DNA of 64,000 nucleotides from Dipetalonema caudispina. Taxonomy: Eukaryota; Nematoda; Chromadorea; Rhabditida; Onchocercidae. A program made the translations under genes and the position numbers. The stretch is from positions 186,001 to 250,000 of the forward strand of contig JABVXV010000044.1 in the NCBI GenBank assembly GCA_013365325.1. Reading direction: 5' to 3'. Shown here one piece after another: positions 37,905-51,815 of the stretch. Position 1 is the first letter of the stretch. Every line of letters begins with the position of its first letter. The notes beneath the pieces were generated by a model, which searched no databases, was not told where the DNA came from, and worked only from the letters and a program-made list of their open reading frames with translations.

Positions 37905-38530
37905 GTTTCCATCCATGTGGGCTTCGTTTCATCAAGGAACTTGTTCCCTCATCACTTTTGGCGCCACATCAGCCTCTTGAATATTTCAAAGGAAAAGAAA
38001 ATTCATTGTTCGATCTATAGGCAAATACATAAAAGTTCCAGGGAACCATTACTGGATAGTGCAAAATTGAAAAAATATCATTCCGGAATAGGAATTAGTA
38101 ACATTAATAGAATATCCCGATATATATATATATATTCATGAAAATGAAAGGAATTATTTATTTCCATCAAAATGTTTATTTATTATATTGAAGATTTTTA
38201 AAAAATGCACTTTGTTATGTTTCAATTTTTTTCAAAATTAATGAATATCTCACAAAAAAAATTTTTTTTTTCCTTTTATTTACTATTACAAATATATAAA
38301 ATTAAAGGAATTAAATTAGAAGAGAATAATTTAGATGATAATTTAACAACAATTATGTAAAGATTGCAAGAAGATTAATTTATATTTCAAAAATTCAATA
38401 TCATAAAAGCAAGAAATGTTATGAACGAACATTCCTGATGATCTTTTTGCTCCATTTATTTTCATTCTTTTCTAATCATTAATTTAATTTAACAAAATTG
38501 ACATGCATTGTTTTCATTTGTATATACAAA

Positions 38531-38596
38531 TGTATATGTCTGTCTGTCTGTCTGTATGTGTCTGTCTGTGTATGTGTGTGTGTGTGTATGTATGTG
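38531..38596. repeat. TG/TCTG-rich microsatellite
   Basis: Mixed TCTG and TG tandem units. Confidence 0.85.
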
Positions 38597-38720
38597 ACAC
38601 AAATATACAGTAATATATTTTCTTCTATCTAATTCAATTTCTTTTGCAAACAAACAATTCTTTTACTTACATAATAGGAAACAAACAAAAAAATCGCGTA
38701 TTTGTTACGATTTTGAAATG

Positions 38721-38774
<54 letters not shown>
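38721..38774. repeat. (ATA)18 trinucleotide microsatellite
   Basis: Fifty-four bases of uninterrupted ATA units, likely polymorphic. Confidence 0.95.
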
Positions 38775-40507
38775 GCTTAAATAGGGAATTGATTACTTAT
38801 TTAATGAAATTCGAATTGTCATGTTTGCACAATTCAATATTTAATATTTAATCATTGTTCGATTGACCAATATAAATTTTATATGTAATAATGACCATCT
38901 GGTTTCGTGCTTCTACACTTATATGACCTCGAATTCAATAATCCTTCATGATTATGTATATCCAGGGATTCGGAAAGGCTTTGAAAAAAAAGGAAGGAAT
39001 TATTCGAGAGAAAAATTTTGAGTGATATATTTTCCTATTGATAATCCGATCGGAGTATCAGAAGGTTCATGTTGTACATTGAAGAAATAGGTAGATGATT
39101 TAAAGAAAAATGCGGTAAGTGGTGAAACAGAAGACTGTTAAAAATTGACCATTTTAAAAAGATGCTTTCTTTCAAATTCAGAAATAATGTACAATCACAA
39201 TAGGAATTGTAAAGCTAAACAATGGAAAGCACAACAATGAAGTGGGAAATGCTTTTATAAGAGCAGCAGCATTTCCATACTTGGATAGGGGACAATATCT
39301 GAAATTTATGCTAAAAATATTTTTGAATTTGAAAATTTTAACTCTCAGTTTTCTTCTTTTTCATTTTTTATTTTTTTATTTTTTTGTTTTTATAGAAAGG
39401 AGGAATTAGTTTTACTCCGTTTAAAGCAATCGTATTATTAAACTTAATTAACTTCAAGAAAAATCCGGAATATAGAAATGAGATGAAGATGTTCGAAAAT
39501 TTAACGACTTTAGAAATGATATCCCATAAAAACATCGTACAGGGACTATTTGTGCTTGCATAATACCAGAAATCAAATCAGGTCATGGTCGATTACAAAT
39601 TACTATTTTCCTTATTTTGCCGTGCAAATTTTTTGAACAGAATTCCAAATTATAATTAGTGCTAGAATAGTGATAAGCGATGAAATCGATATCTAATCGA
39701 TCGAACAAACGGGATGATGCAATAATTTTCCGGATTTTATGGCTTATTTATGGTTTATTGTTAATGTATTTACGATATTAAGAAATTAGTGCAACAAATT
39801 TGCTACAGCTCCAACAATCATCGAGCTATAACGACATTGTTGCGCAATATCCACAACATCGACATTTTAATTCTTAATAGCAATACTCCCACCATAGTTT
39901 ACGGTTATCTTCGAATTCCAAGAAGATATTTAAAGATTATGTTGAATAACATTAGTGAAGGGTTTCAATGAAATTGCAAAAATAAATTCCAAAAATTTTT
40001 TCGAAAGATTTTCAAATTTCTTCGATTTCTTCTTTTGAATTTTAAAAGTAATCGTTAAAGTACCTATATTTGCTATGTGAAAACTTATTTCACAGCTCTA
40101 CTTCCGGAAAGACAACATATTTTGAAACAAGTGATTGGCTTTAGTATATTTCGTTTTTTTTTTTCTTATTTTTCAGTATTTTTAACAACGCTTCTATTCT
40201 GTATCTTCTCTCCGTCATTCTGGGCATAAAAATCTGTTAATATTCCGGAAAAATATACATCTCAAACAATACTTAGTACCGCTTATGATTTCGAAATATG
40301 GAAATTACAGATGAAATTATATTTTGAAGTTCACAAATCTTCAAATGCTGGAAACAAGTTTAAATTTAATAGTGACACACTGATGAATTAAGTGAAAATA
40401 GTATGAATCAATGGAAGGCATTCGATATTTTACGCCTCATCCATCCTTTCGCTTAATTAAAAATTGAAAGTAATGAATGAGTATGCATCTAAAGAAGAAG
40501 TACGGTT

Positions 40508-40934
40508 GTACCATTGGCGCCAGCTTATAAAAAGGATGTGTACATCTCTTTCTAGGCCATGGTCACTACCACTTGAAATATCTGTTATGTAAATTACAGT
40601 TCACTACTAATCAGCAGGTGTACCAGCTTGGCGCCACCTTTCCTTCATCCTCTTCTTCCTTTCCCCCGAAAAATATAGGAAAATGTGAGATGCAAGAGAG
40701 ATGTGGAGCGGAGTTTGGAAAGATTATCGAGAAGGACAGAAGAGATAAAAGGTAAGAGGAAAGAAAGGTCCGAGATACAAGGCCACCTCTCATTACCAAC
40801 TATACATTCAATATAACAAATACTTCGAGAGTCCATAAATTATAGGAAATGAGAGAAGTGCGCTGAAGCCCGCCAAACTATTCAATCGTCATTTTGAAAA
40901 TCGAAAATCGAGAATGACTTTGTTCGTTTCCCGC
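40508..40934. promoter_or_regulatory. Candidate regulatory island with four E2F-like sites and a TATA-like motif
   Basis: Within 430 bases are TTGGCGCCA (40514-40522), TTGGCGCCA (40628-40636), GCCCGCCAAAC (40868-40878, the complement of GTTTGGCGGGC) and TTTCCCGC (40927-40934). Both TTGGCGCCA copies follow a GTACCA. TATAAAAAG follows the first copy by a few bases. The patch also holds an exon-like piece (40600-40751) with an acceptor and a GTAAGA donor. It may be a distal CKI-B enhancer or the promoter of an unannotated plus-strand transcript. Confidence 0.35.
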
Positions 40935-43786
40935 TGTCGGAGAAGTATTCTCACTTTTTTGCCCCGAGGCAAAAGTTATCATTTCGAATTTTCGTCATCT
41001 CTGGGAACTTCCTGCAGTTCTTTGAAAACCAAAAAATTAATTTAACTTGATTGAAATAGCGAATAATTAAAAATTTTCCCACAGTTCGAGCTAGAATCAC
41101 TGTTATAAGACAATAAGAAATGGTTGCTGAAAAAATAACGCTTCTACGGAATGATAGAAATTAATTTAAAATATGCTATAAAAACAAAAAGTGGGAAAGT
41201 GTGTGTCAAACATAATGAAACCAAAGTAATATATTTATATATAGCATATGCCTTTGAAAAAGTTTAATACACTTTGCTGAATTATCAATTTAATTTTAAA
41301 ATAAAAGGAAGTGAATTTCGTTAGTTCGAAAACATTCGTATGAATTGTATTTGATGCAAAATTTTAGAGCTGAAAAATTCTCGTAATCGGAAAACTTTCT
41401 GAGAGCAATTGAAATAAGAAAGAGATAAATGGAAGGAAGCTGGATAAACGTAAGTATCTTAAAAAGATATTTTTGGTCCAACAAGTTTCAAACTTCCTTA
41501 TTAATTAATTACTTAGCAGTTACAATATTCTCTTAAAATATTCCATGATTCCTATTGTTCACTCTCCAATCATTACTTTATTTTCAGTTATCCATTTTTA
41601 ATTCTTCATTTTCCTACAAAAAATATCGATACCTGTGCTATAGTGTTATGGCCTTTCTTAACATACAACATTTTTTTTTATTTCTACAATTTCATCATAT
41701 TTTTTGAATCTTTTCAAAAATCATTCATTCTTCATTCCCTCTTATACTTCACAATATAAAAAGAAAAAAAAAATCAAAAATTTCAGATCATTTTATATCA
41801 ATTCGCTATTTTGTTGTGTTTTAATTGTGATTGTTATTTCTCATGAGAATTACTGAAATTCATCAGTGAAAAAGTGACAGATCATTTTTGACAATTTAGG
41901 CATCGAGCTAGACCGATATGAAAGAAGCGGTAATTTTTGTAGTGTTGTAAAGTTTTAAAGCCATTATTTGAATGCCAAAAAATGCTTTCAAAATGAGAAA
42001 GTTGTTGCCAATTGCATCAATCATTTCATTGTAACCGCATTTAGACGAAAGAATGATGCACAGCAGGAGCAGACATAATAAATCTATGCTTTTTGTTCGT
42101 TCACTTAAGATGAACTGAAACCGAACGAACAAAATACAATCGAATTGAATTGCTTCTTTGAATTTTATCCCGCATTTCATCCTTTTATTTATTACTTTTT
42201 AACAACTGACAAATTAATTAATTTCGGTCTAAATTGTTCTCCGTTTTTATTTTATCATTTTTAATCACAAATTAGTTTCTTCCTCAACAACAACAACAAC
42301 AACAGCAACCTTTTTGCGGTAATACTGATCATCGGAAACTTTTCGGCTATTTATTGAAACATATCTCATAATCATATGCAAATACCAATCGTTAAACAAT
42401 TCCGTTTAAGTATTTAAGATTGATCCGGTCAGTTTACTAATATTGATAAATATACTGGAATGAATTTCCACCCTTATATTAATCTGTCTCAATTCGGTGA
42501 ATGTTTATTCTAGACAGAATTTTTTATGAGAAGGTGTCACCAAATTCTTCGAAAAAAAAAAAAGTAATTTGAAGGTAACAAAAATTAAACAGTAAGTAAT
42601 GAAAAAGTGAAATAATTGTACAGATTGATACACAGTTAACGTTTGTTTTTCATCCAATACAACAAAATGAAATGAAAACAATTTCCATTTCATCTGTAAA
42701 TACTACACAAAGAGGCCAAGTATCGCATTTCTGATAATGATTATAATTGAGAGGATTTGTCAAATATAACGGTAATACAAACTTATTACAGCAACCTTTT
42801 TTGTATTTGTTGAAGCATATCAATCATTAAAGCATTTTGCAGCCCGGTAGATCATTCTTGATCTTCCTATTGATACAAGTTTCCTTCTCTCATTCCTCTT
42901 TGTTCTCTTCGAAAGAGAGAGAGAGAGAAAAAAAAAGTTGTAAGGTTGATTCTTCGTTGATGAAAAGTGAATTTTCGTTCCATCATCACAAATGATCGTT
43001 AAGAAGTGTAACAGTAAGGCTAAATCTATACATTTCAATAAAACTTCTCTCCTCAATCAGTAGTAAACTTACTCGTTTGCTTACTAAGACCGTATTAACT
43101 GATAATTAAAAATTAACAGCTAATTTCAAGATGATAGTTAGCTTACATGCAACAACTTTTAAGATCCTTTCTGCTTTTTCCTACATCTGGCAATTAACAA
43201 TCACAAAGCAGTTTGGCCTATTTTTATATATCTACTATCTATCTAACTATGATTAGCCTTGTTTCACAGCTTTATTACAACATATCCCTCGTTTCGTAAT
43301 AAGCAATTTTTAATTATTTATTTGTAAAAATATCCCCAACGTTGCTGAATTAGCACATTGTTATCTTAAAGCCGATCTCATTTTCCTGTAGTGTAAAGTT
43401 GCAGTAATGTCCTGTGTAAAGCTCGATTCGATTAACAATTTGAGGCAGTTGGTAAGCCGTAGATCATCACACCCTTTATTTTAAAGTATATCTCTCTCTA
43501 GACTCTTTTACAACAAAAGAAAAAAAAAAAAAAACCATACTATAGCGCCTTATAGTCGCTATCATTTCAATGGCGCCTTGTTTTGCCTTAGGCGTCACCG
43601 ATCCGATAATGGATATTATATAATCTAACATCACATATCAGATTACTATTTAGACGCCAGCAAGCTTGCAAAAGTTAGGACAGAAAAAAAGAGAAAATTT
43701 TGATTAAAAAAATTTTTCGGGACTATTTTTCGGTAGTTTTTGAGTTTGAATTTAGACTTTAATTTAATAAATATTAAGCATATACT

Positions 43787-43788
<2 letters not shown>

Positions 43789-43819
<31 letters not shown>
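43789..43819. repeat. Poly(A) tract, 31 bases
   Basis: Uninterrupted A run with no adjacent retroelement features. Confidence 0.9.
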
Positions 43820-43821
<2 letters not shown>

Positions 43822-45163
43822 ATCGAAGTCTAAATATATTGGTGAATTAATAACTTCCAACTCATTACAGATATGTTGATGAAAGTAAGATTTCAAATTT
43901 GCTAAAACTCAACAGTACTGACAATATGAACGAGAAGCGGAATTGAACAAAATAGTTTTAAAATTCCGCATAAGCATATTTTATAAGCTAATTTTCATTG
44001 AATGAAAGCTTACACTTAATAAGCGATCTTTAGCCGATCAATTTTATTTCGGAGATTTCGAGATTAATAATCCTTTAAGAACTGGAAAATTTAACATATC
44101 TTTTTGAATTTTGCAGAATAAAAGTTTTACATTACCGCCATACCCATTGAAATAAACCGCTTGAGGAATGTTAGGGATGTGGAAAAGAGAAAGTTGAAGT
44201 ACTGTATGTTGAGATATCGAAAGGTGATTGGAACAAACATGTTTTAGAAAGGTTTAGAATGCAAAAGCAAGTACCATTGCTATTCGCATTCCATATCAAC
44301 TCTTGAAATCTTTCACAAAACTTTCATTTTCGGGAAAACTTAAAAAGAAAAACGATAGAAGAGAATGGTAGGAATCATAGAAGAGAATGACATGTAAGAA
44401 TGAATGAGCATACGGTCGGCCACAATAAATAGATTCGTATCGCTGCATATCTGATTTAAATTCTTGTTTTTTAATTTTTTAAAACATAACGGTGACATTC
44501 TCGAACAGCGATTTGTCAAGGTCAGGATACTATCCATTTTCTTCATATCGTTAGTCTTCTCTTTCTTTCAAAAGATCGAAAAAATTATTATTTTGATATT
44601 TTGCTTTATGATAATTTAGTGAAGTTTACAGTTAAGCTTATCTTTTTTGCCATATTATACAGCAATTCTTTTTAATTTTCCAACAAAATTCAGAGAGAAA
44701 GTTTTTAAATCAATGCCATTTAAAATTATTTCTAGTTCGAAAGAAAAAGTGATTAGCTTATTATTGCTAATAAAGCTAATTAATTATCTTTCTATGGGAA
44801 AAAGTTTTGAATTCATAATTTCAACCCTTACAGTTCATATTTCATGCCCAAAGGCTAATAACTTTGAATAAGAGGACGATACATTGTTTCCAAATGAAAT
44901 GAATGAAATTTTTCTAATCAATCATTTCAAACATGCTAAACAAACTGCAATAGACTACTTTTATGGATAAACAATATTTCTTGCATTGCATAACTTTTTA
45001 AATTGAACTATTCTTCTGATTCTTCTTAACTTCACCAGAAATACTTCTAACATTCACATTGTAATGAATAGAAATGAAATGTCGGGAAGATTACCATTTT
45101 CCAAAAAAATTATTTAATACTAACAAAATCCTTCTGAACATTGTATTTTACATGAAACGTATA

Positions 45164-45262
45164 ATCCAATCATACAAGAATTCACTTTTGAAAAACGATA
45201 TTTCGTCAAAAGGATGATCCAATGTTAGAAGAATTCGCTTTTGAAAAACGATATTTTGTTCT
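45164..45262. repeat. Tandem duplication, 53-bp period
   Basis: Two units starting ATCCAAT at 45164 and 45217; both contain AAGAATTC-(A/G)-CTTTTGAAAAACG followed by ATATTT, with a few substitutions. No reading frame is conserved across it. Confidence 0.7.
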
Positions 45263-48200
45263 TAAGCAAATAAATTTCTCATCTGTCGTAGAAATAATGG
45301 TGGCATTGATAATGGTTGGTAGACGGAAAGGCGCATCGTGCTTCTTCTCACCAATGTAAACAATGTTCAGATCCAACTAACAAATAGGAATTCCTCGTAA
45401 AATAAACGAACATTTCATCTCTCTTTTTGGGGTGCTAATGATGGTTTCATCTTACAAAATGGGGGCTATTTAAATGATTGATTTACGGTAAAGTGACAAG
45501 GATTAGAATAACGGCTGTATCAACCAACGATAATTTTAAAAAATTGTGAATGCAGAGGAGAAAAAAATAAAAAAAATAAACACAAAATTAAACGATCGTA
45601 CGATACGGTTACAGATGGATTGTTGTTATTGAGAAGATGGCAAGATAAGCTGTTTAAATATTACTTCGAAATCATTAAAGTTTGTTTGAATATCTTGAAA
45701 TAAAGCTATACTACTATAACATTCCTCTTTATGCTAACAGCAATGAACAATTAAATATTCCAGGAATTATTAAAATTTTCAAATTTGGTTTATTGACATG
45801 CAAAAAATATGATAGTGTAGAAAAAAAAAAAAGTAAAATAAATGGTAAATAAATGGGTATGCCAACTAAATAAACTAAACAAACGTATGAGATATGGGGT
45901 AATTTTCACTTTAGATGAAAAGAGAATGAAAACACAATTTAGTTTACCAAGGACGGAATGATTTAATTTCCATAAAATTAATTTCAAACCTCTAATCAAA
46001 ATCCTTGACGCTCTTATGTCTCTAAAATTTCATTGTCCGTTATTTGTTATGCGTTGATCGTCAGCAGCATTTTACCAACAACCGCTTCTATCCAGCTGCA
46101 TCGCCAAGTTGTCTACTACAAATAGCACTAAACAAACATTAAGCGCCTATGAAATTTGGGGAAATTTTATTCAAATGATTTGAAAAGAAAAAAGAAAATG
46201 AGCAATTTGAAAAGAATGGGACACGGTAATTGCTTTGAAGTTCGTTGCGTACTATTTATTCCTTTCACGTTTTACGTTCCCGTTCCCATCCACTATCACA
46301 GCTGTTTGTCGTGAAAACGAAATAAACTTTTTCAATTCAATTGTCATCAACATCTGCTTATAAAATCATACCAAATGATTTCTTCGCTAATATAGAAATT
46401 CCCAATAGTAATATCAAATACTATATAATTATAGACGGGTCAGAATAAAATGAAATAGATGAGAGAAGCGCAGACAAATAGTAGTATGAATTAATTTTGT
46501 TAGAAATGAAATTTAATTAAAACATCAATACATCAACTTGCCCAAATGTGAAATATTGTTAGATTGAATTTAATATTTATAACCTTAAATGATTTGAATG
46601 ATTTCTATCATACCACTACTTTAAATATTTTACACCGTACAGTTTTCAAATTTATCACAGTAATTTATCGTCACTAACTGATATACCATGCGAATTCTTC
46701 AATTATTTAATCAACTAATTTAAAAAACTTACAAATAAAAATTTATTAATATTTGTAGTAAATAAAATAAATTTTAATAAACAAATGAAATATATGTTAA
46801 TGTATTAATATAATAGATAAAAATAAACAAAGAATCTATTAAAAGACTATACTGAAAAATGGAAAAACAACCAATTTCTCATTTTCTTTGAACTGAATAT
46901 TTCGCCAATAGAAATCTTTCCGCATGAATTAACAAAACAAATTAAATTCTTAGTTTAGTGAAAAGTTCAAAATGAAAATTTCAACCGTAGTATTAATGAA
47001 AAAAAAGGGATATGAAATTCAAATTGAAGGTTACTTCGACGATTGATGTTGACAATTAAACATTGCGATTTGAGACACAGATAGGAAAACCGATCTCAAT
47101 GGCAACCATCCCAATACACCCTTATACCACAATTTTATCTTTTTACACTTTTTCTCCTTCTAATAAATATTTTAAACTTTACACAATTAACGACGACACT
47201 TGCAAATACTTTGCTAGGATTTTTACCAACCTGAAATAACTGGAATTACCATCCTGAATGCATTTCCTGTTATTACTAATTAGGATTCTTTGATCCAAAT
47301 AGATTGTTTGAGAATATGATTGACTGATAGAAGTTAAAAATTACTAGAAATTCAGTTTTTATTTAAATTTCCGATTTCGTTTTTCTTGCTCTAATTTCGA
47401 TTGCTACAAAACTGTAACAATATGATTAAAATGATTTTTATTATATATATATATACATAATAGTTACAGGTGATAATGATGTAGGCATATATCAATAGAC
47501 TAAAATTCAAGGTCTTACATTTTTTTTTTTTTTTTTGGGAGAGGGAGAGGAAGATTTATTTACGACAAATTTCTCGAATTTCTCGACGATTGATGTCAAA
47601 AAGTGAAAATTGTGAAGCATCGATTATGCTCAAGGACGATTTGATGGATTGGCGACATCGTAGAATAGTAATGGAGACATGGTTACATGTTACCCAAAAA
47701 GTTATCAAATTGCTGAATCTGTACGATAAAAGCGAAAACAGTCTTTCGTCCAACTAAAAAATGCATCTTTTTTTTTTCCTTTTTTTTTTTTTTCAAAGGG
47801 AGCTAAAATGTGCGCTTACATGAATAACAAAATGATCAGTAATGTTGAAATGAGTGATTGCAAAGGCTCATCAAATTTAATTATATTTTAATGTTCTTAT
47901 TCAGCAATTATCTCCAAACTGTTATTGTATGAATGTTAGAGTTTGAACGTTAACCGTTGCAGTAATTTTGAAATCTTCAGAATAAAAGAATTCATTATGC
48001 AAATCGACAATGCGCTAATTGCAAAAAGTAAATTAGACAAAGCAACTATATATCAACACTTAAAAACCGTTTATGTTTGGCAAGAATTCGTTTGTAAACT
48101 GTTATCAGTTATTTGTAGGATATTTTTTCGGAATATTTTTCAGGATATTGATAGAGGTTTTCGTGTCATGAAAATCAAAGGCGGCACCGTAATTTGAATA

Positions 48201-49974
48201 AATGAAAGACTGGTTGTAGCACAAATATCCGAAGACGATCGTCGATGAATGGATGAAACTGAAATGTGCGGCATGAAAGATTTTGAAGAAGGCGGAGGTT
48301 CTTTGTACCGTAATATACCGCTATCACGGAGTTCCATCAGCATGAACCATCCTTTCGCGCATAAATTTCCACTTTTTTTCCTTTTGAAATTGGAAATGCT
48401 TCAATCTTTATTTGTAATGACCTTGAAATTAAGGTTATTACTCATCTCTTTTTGTTTTTTTCTAAACTTTCCCCAAATTTAACATAATCATTTTTCCGTA
48501 AACTTATGCCACAAAATTTTGTTAAGAAAACCAGGAAATAGATTTCATTCAAATGAACAATTTACTAAGTTATTACTTTATCAGAATGATCACTCAAATG
48601 AATTTTTAACTTGGTACCTTGCAAAATTTTTGTTAGCAAGACTAACTAGCAGTTATTGAAAGGTAGACTATATTTCATATTTCAGCATATTGCATTTCAC
48701 CTCTTGTAACATTGAAAAGAGTTCTTTTAAAAAATTTGAAAAAAAAAATTCAAAACAAACAACAAAGCATTTAACAAATATGTTGCAATTAAAAAAGAAA
48801 AATCCCATTTAAATCAACTTCAAAATAGTTCCTTTATTTTCCTGAACGATAAATGGTATTTGATTGCCGTGAAATTTTCTGAATACTTCGGAGTCTAGAA
48901 GTAATGAGCCGTGTCTCTGAAATTACTTTTCAAAGATTCTGCAACAAGATTTACCAACTATTGTATTTCGTGCTCTTTTACTTTTTTTTTACTCCAAAAT
49001 ATTAAAGTACATCATTATCACTCCATATGAATCTGAAAAATTTCATTATTGTAACACAGACCAAATGAATTGAACCCGGGCAACAAAAAAAAAAAAAAAA
49101 GAAAAGAGAAATTTCAGGAAACACTTCATAGGTTCTGAATAGTGTGTCAAAATTTTAAATTTCAAGATCTAAATTGAGCTTTTTAAGTTTCAAATTAATC
49201 AAATTTACTATGCAATATTGTTCGCTTATTGGAAAGATTATGAAGAACATGATGTGTTACAAAAAAAAAGAGCAGAAAGTACAATACTTTTTGCCTTGCA
49301 TGTCATTACAATGTCAATAAATTTCATTTCGATATATTTCAAATTTGAAAGTAACAAAAGGAATTTACAAAATAACGCTGCGGTTTTGTCTCATAAAAGA
49401 ATGATACGATGAATGATATTTCAAGTATGGAATACTGCGGTCAAAAAAAACTGACATGAAAATTGACCATTAAGCGACTAATTAATATTTATTATGTTGA
49501 AAAAGAGATCATAAAGTGAACATGGATAGAGTTGAAGTACTAAGCTTCAAATTACCCACCATATGATTACGTAATACAGAAGTTAATGATCTGCACAAAT
49601 CAATTAAGAAGATTTTTGACCTAATTAAACATTATTTGTAAATAGACTCGATCATATCGGAAGATTGTCGCTTGAAAATGGAAAGGACCATTGCTGTTGA
49701 AGCATAAAATATTTTGCAATTTTTAGTTGTTATATGTGAAAATTGACGATAGGTTGACTATTTTTGCAAGTATTTCTTCTCCTCACCTATGCCTCATATT
49801 CATAATCATTAATTAGTTTTATCCATAAACTTAACTTAAATCTGCAATAAATTTTACTTCTCTAAACTCTATTTGTAAATCCATGTTAGACTCAGAAAAG
49901 AAAAGTATTTTATTAATTTGATCGATTCAAAGTTCAATGTTTAGTTCGGCTTAAAATAGGAAGAAATGTGAGTT

Positions 49975-49988
49975 ATTTCCATAGCAAC
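49975..49988 (+). promoter_or_regulatory. X-box-like RFX site
   Basis: ATTTCCATAGCAAC fits the nematode X-box pattern RYYNYYWWRRNRAC at every position. It lies about 1.9 kb upstream of the WDR31 start in the same orientation, farther than usual for an X-box. Confidence 0.3.
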
Positions 49989-51809
49989 TATGTGTTAGAT
50001 AGAGCATTCATTTATAGCATTCATTCAAATAGCGCTTTTTCCTTAAATTAATGAGAAAGATAAAATGGACGGAAAAAAAAAGTATTTCCAATTTTACATG
50101 TTCTACCATATTTTAATAATGAATGGTACTTTAAATTGTAATCAATTTGAACTTTCTCGATTTTATTAATGTTAACCATATCAAAATACTTCAATTGTTA
50201 GAATCCTTTTTTGGTGATTGTTTCACCTAATATCCATTTTATTGTGGCAACTTATAACTTTGACAATATAAGAGTAATAGACAATGTAAGCATGCATCAT
50301 TGGTTTGTTCGATAATTACATTTCTTCCAATAATAAATTTGATATTATAATTAGGAGAGAGAAAAAAAATTAATTTTGAGCAGTTAAATTTGAAGACACA
50401 ATACATCATCAAAAAAATAGTTTGTAATTTAAGGAAAAAAGCTTAAATAGCTATTAGTTTTATAATTCAAGGCAAAGAAATTAATTCAAGCCTTTTTGCT
50501 TACAACGATTTCAAGTATCATTTAGCAATGCTTTTTTCCATTCTTCACCATCCATTATGATGCTTCTTCGGAGAGATTTTTTTGTTCCTCTCAATTCAAT
50601 TAGATGTTTTTTTGTGGGAAGCTATTATCTTCTATCAATCACATACATATATTTTACAAGGAATGAAGCATTCCATTTCATTTCATTTATTTTCATCATC
50701 ATCTTAATTAATATAAAAATTTCCACTTCTTTAAGATTGTTCATTTTGTAATGGCACATAAACTTTGTTAAAAGAAGCTTATAAAATAACAATTGTTCAA
50801 TCATTTCATAATAGATCACATCTGCGATTTATCCTCTGATACATCACAAATCATTGTTAATCAATTTATTAATATTATTATAATTTAGTCTGTATACTCA
50901 AACAATGTTGTTCCAGAAGAGTAATTACGGATTTTTATTCCCAAACAACTAGTTAACAAATTTTTAATGGATAATTTTGCATCTTCATCTTATTATTCAG
51001 AAAATGATGGTATTTTCAACATTATTTCCATGGATATTTTCATTGATGAAAAGTTACTTTTGATAATTTCCTTTTCTTCTGCGAAACATTTGTTGTTAGC
51101 CGTTCACTTATGAAGGTATCCATGGAAATGTTACTAACACTTCATATTGAATTACTACATCAAAGTTTTTTAATAGATGCTAATAACTTTATGCATGCAT
51201 CGAATCATTCATTACCTTTCTCTATTCAAGTAAAACTATATTACCATTCATCTCCTTATTAGCTACATTTTGTGGATATTAATTTTTCATTTTGTTTCGA
51301 AATGCTATTTGCGTTCAACAATTAATTTATAATTTTACCATTGAAATCACTGCTCTGTAATTAATTTTTAATTAATATGCATATCTGTTGCAAATCATGC
51401 TGCAATTTAATTTTAACAGTATTTGAAACTAACAATGAATAATTTATAGAAACATTAATATATTCCAAATTTCTACAATCTTAGAAATTAGTTAGAGTAT
51501 AAATATAAATCATTCGTTATCAATGTAACATTTTAGGATCACGTTTCACGTTTTCGATTACGAAATTAAACATTACAAGCAACTATTAGTTTTCATTTTG
51601 AACCTATTTCAAATGTTAAAAATGCTGTTTAATTCACATATATTTCCTGCACCACTCGTGCCATGTCTGCTATGTCAGCACCCATTGTTAGATGGCCAAA
51701 TTTAGCAGAACATAGAACATACATCTATATCTGGCCAAGCATAGCTTTTTGCTATATTATTTTCAATGATTGCTTTGTCTATTATCGATCAGTATAGGCT
51801 TATTATTAA

Positions 51810-51815
51810 TTTCAG
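51810..51815 (+). other. Possible trans-splice or 5'UTR acceptor for WDR31
   Basis: TTTCAG 72 bases before the WDR31 ATG with no intervening acceptor. It could accept a spliced leader or end a 5'UTR intron; no leader can be proven from genomic DNA. Confidence 0.4.

Noticed and set aside
43789..43819. A-run considered as the tail of a retroposed gene
   Set aside because: No coding remnant or target-site duplication is visible beside it.
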